A DNA stretch of 6,584 nucleotides from Pseudomonadota bacterium (GCA_018262135.1 JAGTSD010000172.1:1-6584), one strand, 5' to 3'. Counted from the first letter of the stretch, positions 1 to 6,584 are shown. Notes: generated by a model not told the origin, from the sequence alone. Numbers and translations: made by a program.

Positions 1-44
1 AGCTTGCCGGCGAGCGATTCCGGGGGAGGAGTTTTCGGTTCCAT
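1..44 (-). CDS. Possible 5' end of an unidentified gene leaving the left edge
   Basis: A minus-strand ATG at 44-42 opens a frame that runs to the window edge and reads MEPKTPPPESLAGKL. Only about 15 codons are visible, so no family can be named. Support is positional: the start follows a terminator-like hairpin that would end fbp and a possible promoter at 115-142, which is the layout expected when a new transcription unit begins. Against it, there is no convincing Shine-Dalgarno sequence before the ATG, and a different open frame crosses the same bases. The proline-rich start would suit a flexible N-terminus, but that is inference. Confidence 0.25.
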   Translation of the reverse strand, partial: MEPKTPPPESLAGK

Positions 45-114
45 GGCGGATGGTTTTCTTACGTTCGAGCGAGCAGGGGGGAGAGCGGGAGTCAGCACCC
101 CGCGCTGATTCCCT

Positions 115-142
115 ACTATGAATCACTGCGAATAAAAAACAA
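115..142 (-). promoter_or_regulatory. Possible minus-strand promoter for the gene at the left edge
   Basis: Reading the minus strand, a -35-like TTGTTT (142-137) is followed after 16 bases by CATAGT (120-115). The hexamers match the sigma-70 consensus at 3 and 4 positions, and the surrounding stretch is AT-rich against a GC-rich background. Transcription would start near 108, about 60 bases before the ATG at 44. The match is only fair, and position between the fbp terminator and the next possible start is half of the case. Confidence 0.3.
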
Positions 143-163
143 TAGCGCTGGCCCTCATGGCGG

Positions 164-211
164 GTAAGAAAAAGGCGGAACATGAGATGGGCATTATCCT
201 CGCGTTCCGCC
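164..211 (-). terminator. Probable intrinsic terminator of fbp
   Basis: On the minus strand GGCGGAAC (211-204) pairs perfectly with GTTCCGCC (181-174) and is followed at once by TTTTTCTT. The 22-base loop is long, although GAG (201-199) and CTC (186-184) inside it can add three pairs. The stem begins 77 bases past the fbp stop codon, and no other gene end lies nearby on this strand. The long loop and the C in the T tract make it a moderate rather than a strong terminator. Confidence 0.5.
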
Positions 212-243
212 TCCGCCAGCAGGATGGTCTTGCTTCGAGCCCC

Positions 244-269
244 CGCGCTGGCCATCGGCGGCCAGCGCG
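244..269. repeat. Perfect 10-bp inverted repeat just downstream of fbp
   Basis: CGCGCTGGCC (244-253) and GGCCAGCGCG (260-269) are exact reverse complements with a 6-base loop. The stem starts 18 bases after the fbp stop codon. Neither strand has a T run beside it, so it is not a classical intrinsic terminator; it could protect the mRNA 3' end or slow RNA polymerase before the T-tailed stem at 164-211. The 9-mer GCGCTGGCC occurs again at 145-153, so an alternative longer-range pairing is possible. Confidence 0.55.
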
Positions 270-287
270 AAACTGCCGTTTATGGGA

Positions 288-1307
288 TCACTGGGCTTCG
301 AGATGATAGGAGATAACCCGTTCCACCTCGTTCTTGGAACCCATGATCACCGGGCAACGTTGATGAAGACCGGTGGGCTGCAACTCCATGATCCGCTGGG
401 TGCCAGTGGAAGCCAACCCGCCGGCCTGCTCGACGATGAAACTCATCGGATTGGCTTCGTACATCAGGCGCAGCTTGCCTTCCTGGTTCTTGGAGCGGAT
501 CTTGCGATCAATCGGATACAGGAACACACCGCCCCGGCACAATACCCGATGAACGTCGGCGATCATCGCCCCGGCCCAGCGCATGTTGAAATCCTTGCGG
601 CGTGGGCCTTCCTTGCCGGCCAGGCACTCGTCCACATAGCGCCGCACCGGCGGATCCCAGAACCGCGTGTAGGCGGCGTTGATCGAGAATTCCTGGGTGT
701 CCTCGGGAATCTGCATGTTGGGGTGGGTCAGGATATATTCGCCGACGCGCTGGTCCAGGGTGAAGCCGTTGGTCCCGTGGCCGGTGGTCAGCACCATCAT
801 CGAGGATGGGCCATACAAGGCATAGCCGGCGCAGACCTGCCGGGTGCCCGGTTGCATGAAATCGTCCTCGGTCGGTTCACCGGTCGCACCCTCGGGGCGG
901 CGCAGGATCGAGAAGATGGTGCCAACCGCGCCGTTGACGTCGGTGTTGGAGGAACCGTCCAGCGGGTCGAACACCAGCAGGTATTTGCCGCGCGGGTACT
1001 GGACCGGCAGGTGGTAAACGTCGTTCATCTCCTCCGAAGCCATGGCGGCGACGTGGCCGGCCCATTCGTTGCGCTTGATGAACAGGTTGTTGGAGATCAC
1101 ATCCAGCTTTTTCTGGGTCTCGCCCTGGATGTTCTCGGTGTCGGCCGTGCCGAGTACGCCCACCAGGCTGCCGTAACGGACGGCGCTGGAAATGGCCTTG
1201 CAGGCGATGACGACGTCGTTGACCAGTGCGGTGAAATCACCGGACACGCCCTTGATTTGCCGCTGTTCTTCGATGATGAATTCAGTGATGGTGGTACCGA
1301 TAGGCAT
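288..1307 (-). CDS. fbp: Fructose-1,6-bisphosphatase class I
   Basis: It hydrolyses fructose 1,6-bisphosphate to fructose 6-phosphate in the cytoplasm, a committed step of gluconeogenesis and, in autotrophs, of the Calvin cycle. At 339 residues it has the normal class I length. The metal-site acids are present: Glu92-Glu93 in MASEEM, then FDPLDGSSN with Asp114 and Asp117 (residues 113-121), and Glu284 in YEANP. The GGVFLYP segment (259-265) and the [13 protein letters not shown] segment (242-254) match the sugar-phosphate-binding half of the family. The ATG at 1307 gives the expected N-terminus; a weak AGAGA lies 8 bases upstream. It stands alone on the minus strand, divergent from the phasin, with its own likely promoter at 1383-1391 and a GC-rich hairpin in its leader. 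No Calvin-cycle neighbours are visible, so which pathway it serves cannot be told from here. Confidence 0.97.
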   Translation of the reverse strand: MPIGTTITEFIIEEQRQIKGVSGDFTALVNDVVIACKAISSAVRYGSLVGVLGTADTENIQGETQKKLDVISNNLFIKRNEWAGHVAAMASEEMNDVYHLPVQYPRGKYLLVFDPLDGSSNTDVNGAVGTIFSILRRPEGATGEPTEDDFMQPGTRQVCAGYALYGPSSMMVLTTGHGTNGFTLDQRVGEYILTHPNMQIPEDTQEFSINAAYTRFWDPPVRRYVDECLAGKEGPRRKDFNMRWAGAMIADVHRVLCRGGVFLYPIDRKIRSKNQEGKLRLMYEANPMSFIVEQAGGLASTGTQRIMELQPTGLHQRCPVIMGSKNEVERVISYHLEAQ

Positions 1308-1347
1308 GGTGGTTATCTCTGGGTTGTGCGAAATCGGGGCGGCGGGG

Positions 1348-1365
1348 CGGCGCGCAAGCGCGCCG
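1348..1365. repeat. GC-only inverted repeat in the fbp leader
   Basis: CGGCGCGC (1348-1355) and GCGCGCCG (1358-1365) are exact reverse complements around a central AA. The element lies 41-58 bases before the fbp start, inside the predicted 5' untranslated leader. In RNA it would form a very stable stem with a 4-base loop after opening the top pair; in DNA it could be a dyad for a regulator. Which, if either, is unknown. Confidence 0.5.
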
Positions 1366-1382
1366 GTCGAGCCGCGATTCCA

Positions 1383-1391
1383 AGTATATCA
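1383..1391 (-). promoter_or_regulatory. Likely fbp promoter (extended -10)
   Basis: On the minus strand TGATATACT (1391-1383) is an extended -10 element, with TATACT matching the consensus at 5 of 6 positions and a TG one base upstream. No good -35 hexamer lies 16-18 bases further upstream, which is tolerated for extended -10 promoters. The start would fall near 1376, giving a leader of about 70 bases for fbp. Confidence 0.55.
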
Positions 1392-1463
1392 TTGCACACA
1401 AGGATTTCCGGGTTTATCGCCGCGCGGGTAACCCAAAGTTTTATGTCGCAACGCAGCATTTTT

Positions 1464-1472
1464 TGCTATAAT
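1464..1472 (+). promoter_or_regulatory. Likely phasin promoter (consensus extended -10)
   Basis: TGCTATAAT is a perfect extended -10: TG, one base, then the consensus TATAAT at 1467-1472. A T6 run lies directly upstream. The -35 position around 1444-1449 (TGTCGC) is poor. Transcription would start near 1479, leaving about 28 bases of leader that contain the ribosome binding site. The perfect -10 suggests strong expression, as expected for a granule-coat protein. Confidence 0.7.
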
Positions 1473-1496
1473 CCAACCGTTCGTAATACCGGATCC

Positions 1497-1506
1497 GGAG
1501 AAAGTC
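1497..1506 (+). promoter_or_regulatory. Ribosome binding site of the phasin
   Basis: GGAG at 1497-1500 lies 6 bases before the ATG at 1507 and fixes this start. It overlaps the palindrome CCGGATCCGG (1489-1498), which could fold over part of the Shine-Dalgarno sequence. Confidence 0.7.
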
Positions 1507-1839
1507 ATGAATGAGATGCTTGCGTTGCTTGGAAAGTGGGGCGCGCCGTTGCAGCAGACTAACCAGTTTGTGGCAGAACGGGTGGAGCAATGGACCAAAA
1601 TGCAGATGGAAAGTCTGAAGGCCTATGTTGACTTGGGCGTCGCGCAGGTCAAGGTGGCGCTCAAGGTCACCGACCCGCACAGCCTGCACGAATTTACCGA
1701 CAGCCAGTTCGCCGTGCTGAGCTTCGTTGGCCACCGGATGATGGACGATGGCCGGATGCTGGCCGAGTGGAGCGCCGATGGCTGTCGCCAGGCTGACCGT
1801 CTGGCCCGGAAAAACCTGCTGGGGCTGCTGTTCAAATAA
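1507..1839 (+). CDS. Phasin-family protein
   Basis: This 110-residue protein has the look of the Phasin_2 family: small, without cysteine motifs or a signal peptide, and almost entirely amphipathic helix. Residues about 18-52 form one helix (FVAERVEQWTKMQMESLKAY followed by VDLGVAQVKVALKV), the family's DPxxLxxF-like turn follows as DPHSLHEF (56-63), and a second long helix fills 65-108. Phasins coat polyhydroxyalkanoate granules and limit granule size. The start is fixed by a GGAG 6 bases upstream, and the gene has its own strong-looking promoter and its own terminator, so it is a monocistron. It is divergent from fbp. No phaC, phaA or phaB lies in the window, so the granule role rests on family resemblance alone; some phasin-like proteins act in other contexts. 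The family call is fairly sure, the substrate less so. Confidence 0.75.
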   Translation: MNEMLALLGKWGAPLQQTNQFVAERVEQWTKMQMESLKAYVDLGVAQVKVALKVTDPHSLHEFTDSQFAVLSFVGHRMMDDGRMLAEWSADGCRQADRLARKNLLGLLFK

Positions 1840-1866
1840 TCCCACGCCACATGGGGATTGATGCCG

Positions 1867-1893
1867 AAACGCCGCTTCCAGAGCGGCGTTTTT
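1867..1893 (+). terminator. Intrinsic terminator of the phasin gene
   Basis: AAACGCCGCT (1867-1876) pairs perfectly with AGCGGCGTTT (1882-1891) around a 5-base loop, and the T run reaches 1893. It lies 28 bases after the phasin stop. On the opposite strand only TTT follows the stem, so it may weakly stop the converging sirB2 transcript as well; no other terminator for that operon is seen in the 25 bases between them. Confidence 0.85.
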
Positions 1894-1918
1894 CATTGGG
1901 GCCTGCCAGCGGCACGAT

Positions 1919-2311
1919 TCACCACCCGCTCAGGAAACCGAGCGGACTGCGCGTCAAAGCGACGCTGGCGATGTAGCCGAACATCGCCAGGGCCGCGATC
2001 CAGGCAGCGGCGCGGATCGTCCGGGTCGGACCACGCTTGAGGGCAATGCTGCCCAGAATGATGTAGGCGATCAGCGCCAGAACCTTGGCGGTGAGCCAGC
2101 CGTTGACGAACGGGTATTGCTGGAGGATCAGGGTCAACCCGATGGCGCTGGCCAGCAGCACGGTATCAATGCAGTGGGGGACGATCCGGACCCAGCGCCG
2201 CTGGAGTTGAGGCGAATCCGCCAGCATCCACAGCCCCCGCAGCGCGAACAGGGAAAAACTGAGAGCCACAGCGGTCAGGTGCAGGTGTCGGAGCGCAAGG
2301 TAGATGGTCAT
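1919..2311 (-). CDS. SirB2-family inner-membrane protein
   Basis: This 130-residue protein matches the SirB family (named after Salmonella SirB2, an invasion-gene expression up-regulator) in length and in conserved stretches: RHLHLTAVALS (8-18), RRWVRIVPHCIDTVLL (38-53), LQQYPFVNGWLTAKVL (63-78) and YIILGSIALKRG (83-94). Four membrane helices are visible at about 5-30, 47-64, 72-91 and 100-120. The histidines at 9, 11 and 46 and Lys76 lie in or beside helices. The biochemical role is unknown, and a link to virulence should not be inferred here. It is the last gene of the leuA operon, starting 3 bases after the rimI stop, with an AAGGAA (2326-2321) 9 bases before its ATG. Its end converges on the phasin terminator. 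Confidence 0.85.
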   Translation of the reverse strand: MTIYLALRHLHLTAVALSFSLFALRGLWMLADSPQLQRRWVRIVPHCIDTVLLASAIGLTLILQQYPFVNGWLTAKVLALIAYIILGSIALKRGPTRTIRAAAWIAALAMFGYIASVALTRSPLGFLSGW

Positions 2312-2314
2312 GGC

Positions 2315-2782
2315 TTACAGTTCCTTGGCCATCACCAGCGCGTCTTCCCGCCCGCTGGCCGATGGATAGTAACCAAGCCGCATGCCAACCTCGCAGAATC
2401 CGGCCGAGGCGTAAAGTTGTGCAGCGCGGGTATTGGAGAGTCGGACTTCCAGAAAAACCGTCTGGACCTGTTCCGAACGCGCCCACTCCAGGAGGTGATC
2501 GAGCATCCGCCGTGCCAGCCCACGGCCTTGCAATTCCGGGCGCACGCAAAGATTGAGGAGATGGGCTTCGCCGACTGCCGCCGACATCACCGCATAGGCC
2601 TGGATGAAGCCGTGCGGGGTTTCCAGCACTTGGCAGTGATAGCCGGCCCGGAGGCAGTCGCGCAGGATGCCATCGGTCCAGGCGAAGTCGTAGGCCCGCC
2701 GTTCGATGGCGAGCACTTCCTTCAAATCAGCATACAGCATCGGGCGAAACCGGCTGAGGCTGGTTTCCCGCAGGGCGCTCAT
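2315..2782 (-). CDS. rimI: Ribosomal protein S18-alanine N-acetyltransferase
   Basis: RimI transfers an acetyl group from acetyl-CoA to the N-terminal alanine of ribosomal protein S18. The 155 residues form one GNAT domain. The acetyl-CoA-binding motif A is RPELQGRGLARRML (81-94). LEVRLSNTRAAQLY (111-124) holds Glu112 and Tyr124, with the same spacing as the catalytic base Glu103 and acid Tyr115 of enterobacterial RimI. The family-specific ending YYPSASGREDALVM (138-151) separates it from other GNAT enzymes. The N-terminus is about 10 residues longer than in E. coli. The ATG overlaps the stop of the glycosylase gene as ATGA and has no Shine-Dalgarno sequence of its own, so translation is probably coupled. 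E. coli also has rimI directly after another replication-linked gene, holD. Confidence 0.93.
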   Translation of the reverse strand: MSALRETSLSRFRPMLYADLKEVLAIERRAYDFAWTDGILRDCLRAGYHCQVLETPHGFIQAYAVMSAAVGEAHLLNLCVRPELQGRGLARRMLDHLLEWARSEQVQTVFLEVRLSNTRAAQLYASAGFCEVGMRLGYYPSASGREDALVMAKEL

Positions 2783-3660
2783 GGTTCAACAACATTTAGG
2801 TCCGGCGCGGGCGGTTCCATAGCCAGCGCGCGCCGCGCCAGCCGCAAGTCATCCCAGGCCTTGCGTTTCTCGCGCGGCGAGCGCAGCAGGTAGGCGGGGT
2901 GATAGGTCACCACCAGCGGGATGCGAGCCGGCCCGAAGCGATGGACCTGGCCACGCAGCTTGCCGATGGGGGTATCGGTGCCCAAGAGATTCTGGGCGGC
3001 GATGCGGCCCACGGCCAGGATGAGGCGCGGCCGGATCAGCGCGATCTGCCGGTTCAGAAACGGCCGGCATTGCGCCGCTTCTTCCAGGGTGGGATCGCGG
3101 TTTTCCGGCGGGCGGCATTTCAAAATATTCGCCACGTAGGCCCGCTCCCGATTCTGGCCAACCGCCAGCAGCATCGGATCGAGCAGCTTGCCGGCCCGGC
3201 CAACGAACGGTTCGCCGAGCCGGTCTTCGTCGGCGCCCGGCGCCTCGCCGATCACCAGCCACTCCGCCCGGCGGTTGCCGACGCCAAAGACCGTTTGCGT
3301 TCGAGTGGCGCACAGGCTGCACGCCGTGCATTCGCACACCGCCGCCGTCAGTTCCTCCCAGCTCATTTGACCGATGGTGACCGCCCGGCGGTTCGGCGCA
3401 GCGGGGGAAAAGTCGGCAGCGGCAGCGGCGTTCCCGGCCAGCGGTTCCCGGTCGTCTGCCATCGGTGGCGTCCAGTCGTCGGGGGGCAAGAGTTCGGGTT
3501 TTTCTTGATCCATCGCGGGAGGCGCCGACACGAGCCGATCTCGAACATCCCCTCCCCCGCTTTCCGGCGAGTGGATTTCGACCGGACCCCCCGCCAACGG
3601 TTGGCGCGGCAGCCACAGCGGGATGCCGAGGGCCTCCAGATACGGGCGCTTGTCAGCCAT
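2779..3660 (-). CDS. Family 4 uracil-DNA glycosylase with an N-terminal HolD-like peptide
   Basis: It removes uracil from DNA to start base-excision repair of deaminated cytosine. The 293 residues divide into a short N-terminal motif (6-20), a Pro/Ala-rich linker (about 30-95) and a catalytic domain (about 98-280). The [4Fe-4S] ligands of the family are visible as C111-x2-C114 and C182-x15-C198; Cys109 and Cys117 are additional. Catalytic motif 1 is GEAPGADED (138-146), PFVG follows at 151-154, and motif 2 is YHPAYLL (253-259). The [10 protein letters not shown] stretch (181-190) is also typical. The N-terminal [13 protein letters not shown] (7-19) resembles the clamp-loader-binding tail of DNA polymerase III psi. 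The start forms TAATG with the leuA stop, a 1-bp overlap without a Shine-Dalgarno sequence, and this start is preferred because it keeps the N-terminal motif. The catalytic family is secure; a replisome link is inference. Confidence 0.93.
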   Translation of the reverse strand: MADKRPYLEALGIPLWLPRQPLAGGPVEIHSPESGGGDVRDRLVSAPPAMDQEKPELLPPDDWTPPMADDREPLAGNAAAAADFSPAAPNRRAVTIGQMSWEELTAAVCECTACSLCATRTQTVFGVGNRRAEWLVIGEAPGADEDRLGEPFVGRAGKLLDPMLLAVGQNRERAYVANILKCRPPENRDPTLEEAAQCRPFLNRQIALIRPRLILAVGRIAAQNLLGTDTPIGKLRGQVHRFGPARIPLVVTYHPAYLLRSPREKRKAWDDLRLARRALAMEPPAPDLNVVEP

Positions 3661-5168
3661 TACAGCAGTTGCGGATGCGCCCGCTCGACCGGTTGCAGCA
3701 CCTTGTTGAGCGCGTTCACATACGCCTTGGCCGAGGCGATCACGATGTCGGTATCGGCGCCCTGACCGTTGACGATCCGTCCGCCCTTGGCGACCCGCAC
3801 CGTCACCTCGCCTTGCGAATCGGTGCCGCTGGTGATGTTGTTGACCGAGTACAGCAGCAGATCCGTGCCGGTTTGCAGGATGCTATCGATGGCCTTGAAC
3901 GAGGCGTCCACCGGGCCACCACCGTCCGCCGTCGCGTTGTGCTCCACGCCGTCCACCGCCAGGGTCACCTGGGCGCGCGGCGTCTCGCCGGTCTCCGAGC
4001 AGACCCGCAGATACAGCAGCTTCACCCGCTCGTTTTCCGCCGCCAGATTGGCGTCGGTCACCAGCGCCTGCAAATCCTCGTCAAAGATTTCATGCTTCTT
4101 GTCGGCCAGTTCCTTGAAGCGGGCGAAGGCGGAGTTCAACTCCTCCTCGGAGGCGAAACTGACGCCCAGCTCCTCCAGCCGGGTGCGGAAGGCGTTACGG
4201 CCGGAATGCTTGCCCAGCACCATGCGGTTGGCGTTCCAGCCCACATCCTCGGCGCGCATGATTTCGTAGGTTTCGCGGTGCTTGAGCACCCCGTCCTGAT
4301 GGATTCCCGATTCGTGGGCGAAGGCGTTGGCGCCGACGATGGCTTTGTTGGGCTGCACCGGAAAGCCGGTGATGTTGGCCACCAGCCGCGAGGCCGGCAC
4401 GATTTGCGTCGTATCGATGCCGGTTTCGAGCTGGAACACGTCGCGGCGGGTGCGCACCGTCATTACGATTTCCTCCAGTGAGGCGTTGCCGGCCCGCTCG
4501 CCGAGGCCGTTGATAGTGCATTCCACCTGCCGCGCCCCGGCCAGCACCGCCGCCAGCGAGTTGGCGACTGCCAGCCCCAGGTCGTTGTGGCAATGCACCG
4601 AGAAAATGGCCTGGTCGGCGTTCGGCACCCGCTCGATCAGGCTGCGGATGGTGTGGGCGAACTGGTCGGGAACGTTGTAACCGACCGTGTCGGGGATGTT
4701 GACGGTGCGAGCGCCCGCCTTGATCACCGCCTCGGTGATCCGGCACAGGAAATCCAGTTCGGAGCGGCCGGCGTCCTCAGCGGAGAACTCCACATCGTCG
4801 GTCCAGCGCCGGGCGCGGCGCACCGCCTCGACCGCCCGTTCCACCACCTGGTCCGGGATCGGCGACGTAGCGATGAAGGTATGAATCCGGCCCGCCGCCG
4901 CCTCCTTCAAGGCTTCGCCGGCGCGGTCGATATCAGCATCGGCGGCGCGCGCCAGACCACACACGGTGCTGTTCCTGACGACCCGCGCCACCGCCCGCAC
5001 CGCTTCGAAATCGCCGGGGCTGGCGATGGGAAAACCCGCCTCGATCACGTCCACCCGCATCCGCTCCAGCATTTTGGCGATACGGACTTTTTCCTCCCGG
5101 GTCATTGACGCGCCGGGACTTTGTTCGCCGTCACGCAGGGTGGTATCGAAGATAATCAGTTGGTTCAT
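3660..5168 (-). CDS. leuA: 2-isopropylmalate synthase
   Basis: LeuA condenses acetyl-CoA with 2-oxoisovalerate, the first committed step of leucine synthesis, in the cytoplasm. The 502 residues show the HMGL-like TIM barrel: [13 protein letters not shown] (7-19, Arg12 catalytic, Asp13 metal ligand), SVHCHNDLG (190-198, His192 and His194 metal ligands), NGLGERAGN (220-228, Asn228) and [12 protein letters not shown] (282-293). The subdomain region follows, and the C-terminal regulatory domain for leucine feedback spans about 385-502, with [13 protein letters not shown] (416-428). The oddity is at residues 102-107: SPI is followed directly by PDQ, whereas relatives I recall carry about nine more residues there (a pattern like HMEYKLRMS), which explains 502 rather than about 511. 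GGAG lies 9 bases before the ATG. It heads a four-gene operon without leuB, leuC, leuD or ilv genes in view. Confidence 0.95.
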   Translation of the reverse strand: MNQLIIFDTTLRDGEQSPGASMTREEKVRIAKMLERMRVDVIEAGFPIASPGDFEAVRAVARVVRNSTVCGLARAADADIDRAGEALKEAAAGRIHTFIATSPIPDQVVERAVEAVRRARRWTDDVEFSAEDAGRSELDFLCRITEAVIKAGARTVNIPDTVGYNVPDQFAHTIRSLIERVPNADQAIFSVHCHNDLGLAVANSLAAVLAGARQVECTINGLGERAGNASLEEIVMTVRTRRDVFQLETGIDTTQIVPASRLVANITGFPVQPNKAIVGANAFAHESGIHQDGVLKHRETYEIMRAEDVGWNANRMVLGKHSGRNAFRTRLEELGVSFASEEELNSAFARFKELADKKHEIFDEDLQALVTDANLAAENERVKLLYLRVCSETGETPRAQVTLAVDGVEHNATADGGGPVDASFKAIDSILQTGTDLLLYSVNNITSGTDSQGEVTVRVAKGGRIVNGQGADTDIVIASAKAYVNALNKVLQPVERAHPQLL

Positions 5169-5177
5169 CGCGGTTTG

Positions 5178-5181
5178 CTCC
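5178..5181 (-). promoter_or_regulatory. Ribosome binding site of leuA
   Basis: GGAG on the minus strand with 9 bases to the ATG at 5168. It is embedded in CGGATCCGGAG, the same 11 bases that contain the phasin ribosome binding site. Confidence 0.65.
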
Positions 5182-5198
5182 GGATCCGAACGCGGTGG

Positions 5199-5219
5199 TC
5201 AGAGAGGCGGGTAGTTCAT
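5199..5219 (-). other. Six-codon open frame in the leuA leader (doubtful)
   Basis: ATG AAC TAC CCG CCT CTC TGA reads MNYPPL and ends 30 bases before leuA. The purine run AAGGGGA abuts its ATG, and it would start only about 5 bases after the predicted transcription start. It holds a single leucine codon and no terminator-like stem follows before leuA, so it does not look like a classical leucine attenuator peptide. It may be chance. Confidence 0.15.
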
Positions 5220-5229
5220 TCCCCTTGAG

Positions 5230-5238
5230 AATATACCA
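5230..5238 (-). promoter_or_regulatory. Likely promoter of the leuA operon (extended -10)
   Basis: On the minus strand TGGTATATT (5238-5230) is an extended -10 with TATATT matching consensus at 5 of 6 positions. The -35 position around 5253-5258 is weak. Transcription would start near 5223 and give a leader of about 55 bases. It lies between the groEL terminator and leuA, so the leuA operon can be expressed independently of groEL. Confidence 0.55.
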
Positions 5239-5318
5239 AACCGTTCGATTATGAAGAGTCTGGCCAACAGCAATGTTTCAGACGGATTTCGACGCCAGAA
5301 TTGAGGATTCCAGCCACG

Positions 5319-5345
5319 AAAAAACCCCGCCGAAGCGGGGCTTTT
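5319..5345 (-). terminator. Intrinsic terminator of the groEL transcript
   Basis: On the minus strand CCCCGC (5340-5335) and GCGGGG (5330-5325) pair around TTCG, giving a C(UUCG)G tetraloop, one of the most stable RNA hairpin loops, followed by six T (5324-5319). It starts 29 bases after the groEL stop. The plus strand has TTTT after one C, but no plus-strand gene ends here. Confidence 0.93.
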
Positions 5346-5369
5346 CATTCCAGCAGGCGCGAGGCGCGC

Positions 5370-6584
<1,215 letters not shown>

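Larger units (their letters stand above)
1..255 (-). other. Alternative open frame with a receiver-like N-terminus, possibly a gene remnant
   Basis: From ATG at 255-253 a minus-strand frame stays open for 85 codons to the left edge. An in-frame stop lies a few codons upstream, so 255 is the first usable start. Residues 8-29 read KTILLAEAEREDNAHLMFRLFL, split here as KTILLAEAER then EDNAHLMFRLFL. This recalls the first strand and helix of a response-regulator receiver domain (pattern ILLxEDxxxNAxLM) with one extra residue and an Ala where an acidic residue is usual. After roughly codon 37 the composition and third-base GC deteriorate and nothing receiver-like follows. No ribosome binding site precedes it, its ATG lies in a hairpin, and a terminator-like stem lies inside it. 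It may be a decayed fragment or chance. Confidence 0.15.

Noticed and set aside
282..1514. 410-codon open frame on the plus strand
   Set aside because: It lies opposite fbp, whose minus-strand translation matches a well-known enzyme with all active-site motifs. Long antisense frames are common over GC-rich genes, and this one has no recognisable protein features.
1441..1896. 151-codon minus-strand frame across the phasin gene
   Set aside because: The plus-strand phasin has a consensus promoter, a Shine-Dalgarno sequence and a terminator; the antisense frame covers the promoter and terminator too.
2117..2893. 258-codon plus-strand open frame opposite sirB2 and rimI
   Set aside because: It crosses three identified minus-strand genes and has no ribosome binding site or recognisable domain.
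3465..4481. 338-codon plus-strand open frame opposite the glycosylase gene and leuA
   Set aside because: It spans the junction of two confidently identified minus-strand genes; its His-, Gly- and Arg-rich translation looks like a shadow of their codon pattern.

Overview
The window looks like the chromosome of a GC-rich gammaproteobacterium that probably stores polyhydroxyalkanoate. The evidence is the family-level look of its proteins (a GroEL close to the E. coli type, SirB2, RimI and a family 4 uracil-DNA glycosylase lying just before rimI) plus a small phasin. A Competibacter-like or purple-sulfur-type lineage would fit, but this is a guess from gene content. Nothing clearly mobile, no CRISPR array and no RNA gene was seen.

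Layout, left to right. Bases 1-287 hold the 3' flank of fbp on the minus strand: a perfect 10-bp hairpin, then a terminator-like stem with a T-rich tail. They also hold a possible minus-strand promoter and the possible first codons of a gene running off the left edge. An alternative open frame with a faint receiver-domain look crosses the same bases. Fructose-1,6-bisphosphatase (fbp, minus) and a 110-residue phasin (plus) are divergently transcribed from a 199-bp region that carries a recognisable extended -10 promoter on each strand. The phasin gene ends in a good intrinsic terminator that faces the end of the next operon.

The centre is a four-gene minus-strand operon: leuA (2-isopropylmalate synthase), a family 4 uracil-DNA glycosylase, rimI (ribosomal protein S18 N-acetyltransferase) and a SirB2-family membrane protein. 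The genes overlap by 1 bp, overlap by 4 bp and are separated by 3 bp, so translation is probably coupled. The operon appears to have its own extended -10 promoter just downstream of the groEL terminator. The right end is the C-terminal three quarters of groEL (minus), truncated by the window edge and followed by a terminator with a UUCG tetraloop.

Most of the window is housekeeping: carbon flux (fbp), leucine synthesis, repair of deaminated cytosine, ribosome maturation and protein folding. I do not see a clear novel system. Two protein-level observations deserve checking. First, the glycosylase starts with a peptide that resembles the clamp-loader-binding tail of DNA polymerase III psi (HolD) and sits where E. 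coli keeps holD, directly before rimI. Second, LeuA seems to lack about nine residues of an otherwise conserved loop next to the active site.
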